This document shows positions 5,479 through 9,476 of a DNA stretch of 9,476 bases, piece after piece. The notes beneath the pieces were generated by a model that saw nothing but the letters and a program-made list of their open reading frames with translations, was not told the DNA's origin and did no database searches. The stretch's first letter is position 1. Each line of letters opens with the position of its first letter. Source of the DNA: Bacteroidota bacterium (GTDB lineage: Bacteria; Bacteroidota; Bacteroidia; Bacteroidales; Rikenellaceae); the NCBI GenBank assembly GCA_023443765.1, contig JAEZTA010000062.1, positions 1-9,476 of the forward strand, read 5' to 3'. A program made the position numbers and the translations under genes.

Positions 5479-6720
5479 CTACTCGAAGGAATGAATCACC
5501 ACGCCCGACCGCAGTTTCGGCTCGAACCACGTGGTCTTCGGCGGCATGATGTTGCCCGTGTCGGCAATGTTGATCAGCTGCTGCATCGAAACAGGGTAGA
5601 GGGCGAAAGCCGCCTTCATCTCCCCGCTGTCGACACGGCGTTTCAACTCGCCGAGGCCGCGGATTCCACCCACGAAGTCGATCCGCTTCGAGGTGCGCAG
5701 GTCCTTGATGTCCAGAATCTTGTCGAGCACCAGATTCGACAGCACCGTAACGTCCAGCACGCCGATCGGGTCGTTATCGTCGTACGTCCCCGGCTTAGCC
5801 GTCAGGCTGTACCAGCGGCCTTCAAGGTACATCGAGAAGTTGTGCAGGGCCGTAGGGCGGTACTCTTCCGTTCCTTTGTCCTCGACGACGAACGACTCCT
5901 TCAGTTTTTCGAGAAGTTCGGCGGACGTCAGGCCGTTCAGGTCCTTCACCACGCGGTTGTAGTCGATGATGCGGAGCTGGTTGGCCGGGAACGTAACGGC
6001 GAGGAAATAGCAATACTCTTCACAGCCCGTATGACCCGGATTATTGGCGCGGCACTCCTGTCCCACGCGCGCAGCGGCAGCCGTACGGTGGTGTCCGTCG
6101 GCGACGTACAACGCCGGGATACCCGCAAAAATCTCCGTAATGCGGTCGTTGGTTTTCTTGTCGCGGATTACCCACAACTGGTGTCCGAAGCCGTCGGCTG
6201 CGGTGAAATCGTACTCCGGGGCATTGTTCTTCACCACGTCAGCGACGATGGCGTCGATCGCGGCATCGTCGGGATAGGCGAAGAACACCGGTTCGATGTT
6301 GGCCTTCTGGTTGCGCACGTGGATCATGCGGTCCTCCTCCTTGTCGGGACGCGTCAACTCGTGCTTCTTGATGGCGCCGGAAAGGTAGTCCTCGAAATGG
6401 CAGCACATCGCCAGGCCGTACTGCGTGCGGCCGTCCATCGTCTGCGCATATATATAATAGTACTCCTCGGGGTCCTGACTGAGCCAGCCTTCGGACTGCC
6501 ATTTGCGGAAATTCTCGACCGCCTTGTCATAAACCGGCTGCGAATGTTCGTCGGCAATAGGCTCGAAGTCGATCTCGGGTTTGATGATATGCAACAGCGA
6601 GCGCTCCGTAGCCTCGGATTTCGCTTCGGCGGAGTTGAGCACATCGTAGGGGCGCGAAGCCACCTCGGGAGCATGCTCCTTCGGGGGACGGACTGCGCGG
6701 AAAGGTTTGATTCTGACCAT
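5479..6720 (-). CDS. DUF1015 family protein in the serine operon
   Basis: This 413-residue cytoplasmic protein belongs to DUF1015. Family marks are the N-terminal PFRAVRPP and SRPYDVLNSAEA (residues 6-13 and 22-33), the central YVADGHHRTAAAA (205-217, DGHHR at 208-212), RIDFVGGIRG (346-355) and the C-terminal MPPKTTWFEPKLRSG (392-406). No signal peptide or membrane segment is seen. DGHHR resembles the motif of the ParB/sulfiredoxin fold, which also includes free-serine kinases (SerK, SbnI). Together with its place after serC and serA, this suggests a role around phosphoserine, but that is inference. The ATG at 6720 starts with MVRIKPF as is usual. It lies only 20 nt after a terminator hairpin, so expression may depend on readthrough. 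Confidence 0.9.
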   Translation of the reverse strand: MVRIKPFRAVRPPKEHAPEVASRPYDVLNSAEAKSEATERSLLHIIKPEIDFEPIADEHSQPVYDKAVENFRKWQSEGWLSQDPEEYYYIYAQTMDGRTQYGLAMCCHFEDYLSGAIKKHELTRPDKEEDRMIHVRNQKANIEPVFFAYPDDAAIDAIVADVVKNNAPEYDFTAADGFGHQLWVIRDKKTNDRITEIFAGIPALYVADGHHRTAAAARVGQECRANNPGHTGCEEYCYFLAVTFPANQLRIIDYNRVVKDLNGLTSAELLEKLKESFVVEDKGTEEYRPTALHNFSMYLEGRWYSLTAKPGTYDDNDPIGVLDVTVLSNLVLDKILDIKDLRTSKRIDFVGGIRGLGELKRRVDSGEMKAAFALYPVSMQQLINIADTGNIMPPKTTWFEPKLRSGVVIHSFE

Positions 6721-6739
6721 AAAATTATCGTTTTAAGCG

Positions 6740-6765
6740 AAAAAAGCGGGCGTTTCCGCACCCGC
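6740..6765 (-). terminator. Terminator hairpin between serA and the DUF1015 gene
   Basis: On the minus strand GCGGGTG (6765-6759) pairs with CGCCCGC (6752-6746) over 7 bp with one U.G wobble. The loop is CGGAAA and six Ts (6745-6740) follow. The wobble pairs only in the minus-strand transcript. It is followed 20 nt later by the DUF1015 start codon, with no clear promoter between. Confidence 0.85.
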
Positions 6766-6786
6766 CTTTTTCGATACATTTATCGA

Positions 6787-7710
6787 CTATTTGTTGACCT
6801 GGAAACGGGTATTGCCGTTTTTCAGGAAATCCACGATCTGGCTGGCTGCCGCAAGACCCGCGTTGATATTAGCCTCGGCGGTCTCAGCGCCCATCTTCTT
6901 CGCCGTGGCGAAAACCCGCTTGCCGAACTTTTCGTCCAATTCGGCCTGGTTGCCGGCGGCGATGTCGGTGATGTATTTCAGGTCTTCGCGTTCGGTCATG
7001 GCGCGCACGATGCCTGCTTCGTCGATCACCTCCTTACGGGCGGTGTTCACCAGCGTAGCACCCTTGGGCATCGACATCAGCAGGTTGTAGCCGATCGAGC
7101 CTTTGGTCTGCTCCGTGGCCGGAATGTGCAGCGACAGGAAGTCGGACACTTTGTACAGCTCCTCGACCGTCGCCACCTTCTTCACGCCGTCGGCTGCGAA
7201 AACCGCGTCGTCGGTGATGAACGGATCGAAAGCGACAACATTCATGCCTAACGCCTTACCCTTACGGCCTACCAGCTTGCCGACATTGCCGTAAGCGTGG
7301 ATACCGAGGGTCTTACCCTGGATTTCGGAACCCGTACCCGGGGTGAAACAGTTGCGCGACATGTAGATCATCATGGCCAGCGCCAGCTCCGCCACAGCGT
7401 TGGAGTTCTGTCCCGGAGTGTTCATCACGACGATGCCCCGCGCCGAAGCAGCTGCAAGGTCCACATTGTCATAACCCGCACCGGCGCGAACCACGATCTT
7501 GAGGTTTTTGGCCGCAGCGATGACCTCGGCAGTCACCTTGTCGCTGCGGATGATCAGCGCATCCACATCGGCCACGGCTTCGAGCAGTTGGCTCTTATCG
7601 GTGTATTTTTCGAGCAGCGCCAGTTCGTATCCGGCGTCCTCCACGATCTTACGGATTCCGTCCACAGCCTTCTTGGCGAAGGGCTTCTCCGTTGCAACCA
7701 GTATTTTCAT
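6787..7710 (-). CDS. serA: D-3-phosphoglycerate dehydrogenase (short form, no ACT domain)
   Basis: SerA oxidises 3-phosphoglycerate with NAD to 3-phosphohydroxypyruvate, the first step of serine synthesis. The 307 residues fit the short form without the C-terminal regulatory domain, so serine feedback through an ACT domain is not expected. The substrate loop RAGAGYDNVD is at 75-84, the Rossmann motif GIHAYGNVGKLVG at 136-148, the NAD-binding D162 follows VVAF, and the catalytic arginine is R225 (NTARKEVIDE). The usual catalytic histidine of TPHxGAxT is replaced by lysine K272 (AKKMGAET). I chose the ATG at 7710 because MKILVATEKPF is the normal N-terminus; an in-frame ATG at 7788 would add 26 unlike residues. 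It follows serC by 80 nt. Confidence 0.93.
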   Translation of the reverse strand: MKILVATEKPFAKKAVDGIRKIVEDAGYELALLEKYTDKSQLLEAVADVDALIIRSDKVTAEVIAAAKNLKIVVRAGAGYDNVDLAAASARGIVVMNTPGQNSNAVAELALAMMIYMSRNCFTPGTGSEIQGKTLGIHAYGNVGKLVGRKGKALGMNVVAFDPFITDDAVFAADGVKKVATVEELYKVSDFLSLHIPATEQTKGSIGYNLLMSMPKGATLVNTARKEVIDEAGIVRAMTEREDLKYITDIAAGNQAELDEKFGKRVFATAKKMGAETAEANINAGLAAASQIVDFLKNGNTRFQVNK

Positions 7711-7756
7711 AGTTTCGATCAATGACGTGAAATAAATATCCTGTTCTTTTTTTGTC

Positions 7757-7780
7757 TCCCGCATCAGCGGGACGATCGTC
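7757..7780 (-). promoter_or_regulatory. Hairpin and palindrome in the serC-serA spacer
   Basis: TCCCGC (7757-7762) and GCGGGA (7767-7772) form a perfect 6-bp hairpin with a 4-nt loop. Overlapping it is a perfect 10-bp palindrome, GACGATCGTC, at 7771-7780. In the minus-strand transcript the hairpin is followed by an A-run, not a T-run, so it is not a terminator. It may affect mRNA processing or serA translation. I see no Shine-Dalgarno site before serA. Confidence 0.4.
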
Positions 7781-7790
7781 GGGCACATAA

Positions 7791-8864
7791 TTACTTCTTA
7801 TGCGTCTGGGCGAACTCCTGCATGCAGGCTACCAGCGCCTCGACGCTCTCCTTCGGAAGGGCGTTGTAGCACGAAGCACGGAAACCGCCGACCAGACGGT
7901 GTCCCTTGATGCCGACCATACCGCGGCCCTTGGCGAAGGCCATGAATTCGTCGGCCAGGTCCTCGTAACCCTCGGCCATTACGAAGCAGATGTTCATCAG
8001 CGAACGGTCCTCCTTCACGGCCGTACCGCGGAACAGCGGGTTGCGGTCGATCTCGTCGTAGAGCAGGGCGGCCTTCTCCTGGTTGCGGCGGTAGATTTCC
8101 GGAACGCCGCCGATCGACTTGAGCCATTTGAGGGTCTCCTTGAGCACGTAGATCGGGAATACGGGAGGCGTGTTGAACATCGAGTCGTTCTCGACATGGG
8201 TGCGGAACGACATCATCGTCGGCAGGTCGCGGACGATCTTATCGAGCATGTCCTCGCGGATGATGGCGAACGCCACGCCTGCGGGAGCCAGGTTCTTTTG
8301 CGCACCGCCGTAGATCATGGCATATTTAGAAACGTCGAGCGGACGCGAAAGGATGTCGGACGACATGTCGGCGATCAGGGGCACGGGCGAGGTGATGTCC
8401 TCGTGGTACTCCGTACCATAGATCGTATTATTAGAGGTGATATGCAGATAATCCAGATCGGCGGGAATGGCGAAACCCTTGGGAATGTAGGTAAAGTTCT
8501 TATCCTCGGACGAAGCCAGCACTTCAACTTCGCCGTAACGCTTTGCCTCCTTGAGGGCCTTCTTCGCCCAGACACCCGTATTCACATAACCAGCCTTCTT
8601 GCCCAGGAAGTTAGCGGGAATCTCGAAGAAATAGGTACTAGCACCGCCGCCCAGGTAGATGATCTTGTAGTTGTCGGGAATGTGGAGCAACTCGCGGAAA
8701 AGGGCGTCGGCCTCAGCCATCACGTCTTCGAAATCCTTCGTCCGGTGCGAGATCGAAAGCAGCGAAAGACCCGATCCGTTGAAATCGAGAATAGCCTTGG
8801 CTGCATTTTCGATGACCTCGTCCGCCAAAATGGAAGGTCCCGCATTGAAATTGTGCTTTTTCAT
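7791..8864 (-). CDS. serC: Phosphoserine aminotransferase
   Basis: SerC transfers an amino group from glutamate to 3-phosphohydroxypyruvate, giving O-phosphoserine; the family also serves pyridoxal phosphate synthesis. The 357 residues are the usual length. The N-terminus MKKHNFNAGPSILADEV is typical, with FNAGP at 6-10. The phosphate-binding loop GGGAST is at 72-77, NTGVWA at 95-100 and HITSNNTIYGTEY at 141-153. D166 in ADMSSD contacts the cofactor ring. K190 in YGGAQKNLAPAG is the Schiff-base lysine. The C-terminus has VGGFRASCYNALP, which supplies substrate-binding arginines. It is the first gene of the operon serC-serA-DUF1015 and has a strong promoter with a palindrome at the start site. 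Confidence 0.97.
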   Translation of the reverse strand: MKKHNFNAGPSILADEVIENAAKAILDFNGSGLSLLSISHRTKDFEDVMAEADALFRELLHIPDNYKIIYLGGGASTYFFEIPANFLGKKAGYVNTGVWAKKALKEAKRYGEVEVLASSEDKNFTYIPKGFAIPADLDYLHITSNNTIYGTEYHEDITSPVPLIADMSSDILSRPLDVSKYAMIYGGAQKNLAPAGVAFAIIREDMLDKIVRDLPTMMSFRTHVENDSMFNTPPVFPIYVLKETLKWLKSIGGVPEIYRRNQEKAALLYDEIDRNPLFRGTAVKEDRSLMNICFVMAEGYEDLADEFMAFAKGRGMVGIKGHRLVGGFRASCYNALPKESVEALVACMQEFAQTHKK

Positions 8865-8903
8865 AATAATTTCGTATGTGATTTGAATGATCTAACTCCT
8901 AAC

Positions 8904-8919
8904 TGTTAGTTTACTAACA
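8904..8919. promoter_or_regulatory. Operator-like palindrome at the serC start site
   Basis: TGTTAGT and ACTAACA form a perfect 7+2+7 inverted repeat (centre TT). It abuts the -7 box and covers the expected start of transcription, the classic place for a repressor. Two more CTAAC half-sites follow at 8899-8903 and 8892-8896. I cannot name the regulator. Confidence 0.5.
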
Positions 8920-8952
8920 CAAATATAATTAAAAAAATTTTATAATTACAAA
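8920..8952 (-). promoter_or_regulatory. Promoter of the serC-serA operon
   Basis: On the minus strand TTTG (8952-8949) and TATATTTG (8927-8920) are 21 bp apart, an excellent match to the Bacteroidetes promoter. Transcription would begin near 8913, giving a leader of about 49 nt. Confidence 0.8.
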
Positions 8953-9011
8953 GATAGCCAAATAAATTTCACTCAACGGCAATAATACGTCTATTTTTGG
9001 ATAGTTTTTAT

Positions 9012-9019
9012 TAATTTTG
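9012..9019 (+). promoter_or_regulatory. Probable -7 box of the yicC gene
   Basis: TAATTTTG matches TAnnTTTG fully. Start of transcription would be near 9026, about 55 nt before the ATG. No TTTG lies at the expected -33 distance; the one at 8996-8999 is only 12 bp away. Confidence 0.5.
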
Positions 9020-9039
9020 CCGGGAATAAACCCCGGTTT

Positions 9040-9057
9040 GGGTGGCCCGCGCCACCT
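9040..9057 (+). other. Hairpin in the leader of the yicC gene
   Basis: GGTGGC (9041-9046) and GCCACC (9051-9056) pair perfectly around CCGC, with a G.U pair outside. It is not followed by a T-run. The start codon lies 24 nt further on, with no Shine-Dalgarno site between. Confidence 0.4.
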
Positions 9058-9080
9058 TGGCCGCAATTTAAAGATCGTCT

Positions 9081-9476
9081 ATGGTAAAATCCATGACCGG
9101 CTTCGGCAAGAGCGAAGTCACACTCCAGAATAAGAAAATTTCGGTCGAAATCCGCTCCCTGAACTCCAAGCAACTGGACCTCGGACTGCGGCTCCCGGCC
9201 GTTTACCGCCAGTCGGAATACGAAATCCGCAACGTCATCGCCCGCACGATCCAGCGGGGCAAGGTCGACGTTTTCGTCAACGTCGAGTCCCAGTCGGTCG
9301 AAACGTCGGCGCGCATCAACCGCGAGGTGTTCCGCGAATACCTCCGCCAGATGACCGACGCACTTTCATTCTCGGGGATCGATGCTGACTACGACGCCAT
9401 CGTCCCGGTGATCATGCGCCTGCCCGACGTGGTGGCCACCGAAGCCGAAGCTATCCCCGAGGAGGAACATGCCGCG
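9081..9476 (+). CDS. yicC: YicC/YloC family protein, N-terminal part (runs off the window)
   Basis: The frame is open from ATG 9081 to the window edge, giving 132 residues of a protein that is normally about 290. MVKSMTGFGKSE at the N-terminus is the hallmark of the YicC/YloC family. IEVRSLNS-type sequence (VEIRSLNSKQLDLGLRLP, residues 23-40) and the RGKVDVFV strand near 63-70 are also typical. Members of the family have been described as endoribonucleases involved in RNA turnover in other bacteria. The C-terminal catalytic DUF1732 part is outside the window. It is divergent from serC and has its own -7 box. Confidence 0.95.
   Translation, partial: MVKSMTGFGKSEVTLQNKKISVEIRSLNSKQLDLGLRLPAVYRQSEYEIRNVIARTIQRGKVDVFVNVESQSVETSARINREVFREYLRQMTDALSFSGIDADYDAIVPVIMRLPDVVATEAEAIPEEEHAA

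Noticed and set aside
5491..7251. 586-codon + strand frame across the DUF1015 and serA genes
   Set aside because: It is the complement of two well-supported genes. The R/H/V-rich composition is typical of antisense frames in GC-rich coding DNA.
7711..7788. 26 extra N-terminal residues for SerA from the ATG at 7788
   Set aside because: The normal SerA start, MKILVATEKPF, is at 7710, and the extra residues are read through the spacer hairpin and look unlike protein.
1..9476. CRISPR array, tRNA/rRNA genes, insertion sequence or prophage elements
   Set aside because: I looked for regular direct repeats, tRNA-like cloverleaves, transposase motifs and terminal inverted repeats and saw none.

Overview
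The window looks like a chromosome segment from a gut Bacteroidales bacterium, most likely Alistipes or a close relative (Rikenellaceae). The reasons are GC-rich coding sequence with AT-rich gaps, several promoters of the Bacteroidetes type (-7 box TAnnTTTG, sometimes with TTTG about 20 bp upstream), few Shine-Dalgarno sites, a short SerA without an ACT domain, and small DUF805/TM2/DUF2752 membrane proteins. The genus is inferred from style, not from a database match.

Layout from left to right. (1) 1-227: the 3' end of an unrecognised + strand gene, ending at a terminator shared with the next operon. (2) 299-2945, minus strand: a tight four-gene operon (ferredoxin, alpha, beta, gamma; gaps of 3, 6 and 4 nt) for a ferredoxin-dependent 2-oxoacid oxidoreductase of the Kor/Vor type. 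(3) 3102-5140: an island of small membrane proteins. Two DUF805 paralogues on the minus strand flank a + strand pair, a zinc-ribbon/TM2 protein and a DUF2752 protein whose reading frames overlap. The paralogues share a 29-nt identical block across the start codon and a related leader and -7 box, so they look like a duplication that included the promoter. (4) 5141-5478: a gene-poor stretch holding the promoter of the second DUF805 gene and a compact, highly foldable element (about 5363-5472) that may be an undescribed small RNA. (5) 5479-8864, minus strand: a serine biosynthesis cluster, serC - serA - DUF1015. It has a good promoter in front of serC with a 7+2+7 palindrome just after the -7 box, and a strong terminator hairpin between serA and the DUF1015 gene. 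(6) 9081 to the end, + strand: the N-terminal part of a YicC/YloC-family protein, divergent from serC.

How the genes work together. The oxidoreductase would convert a 2-oxoacid plus CoA to an acyl-CoA while reducing ferredoxin, or run in reverse, as is usual in anaerobes. SerA and SerC carry 3-phosphoglycerate to O-phosphoserine; no phosphoserine phosphatase lies in the window. The DUF1015 protein at the end of that operon carries a DGHHR motif that resembles the ParB/sulfiredoxin-type motif of free-serine kinases, so a role in phosphoserine/serine metabolism is a testable idea. The DUF805, TM2 and DUF2752 proteins have no established function. Most notable for follow-up: the candidate RNA at 5363-5472, the DUF1015-serine link, the palindrome at the serC promoter, the lysine in place of the usual catalytic histidine of SerA, and the duplicated DUF805 leader.
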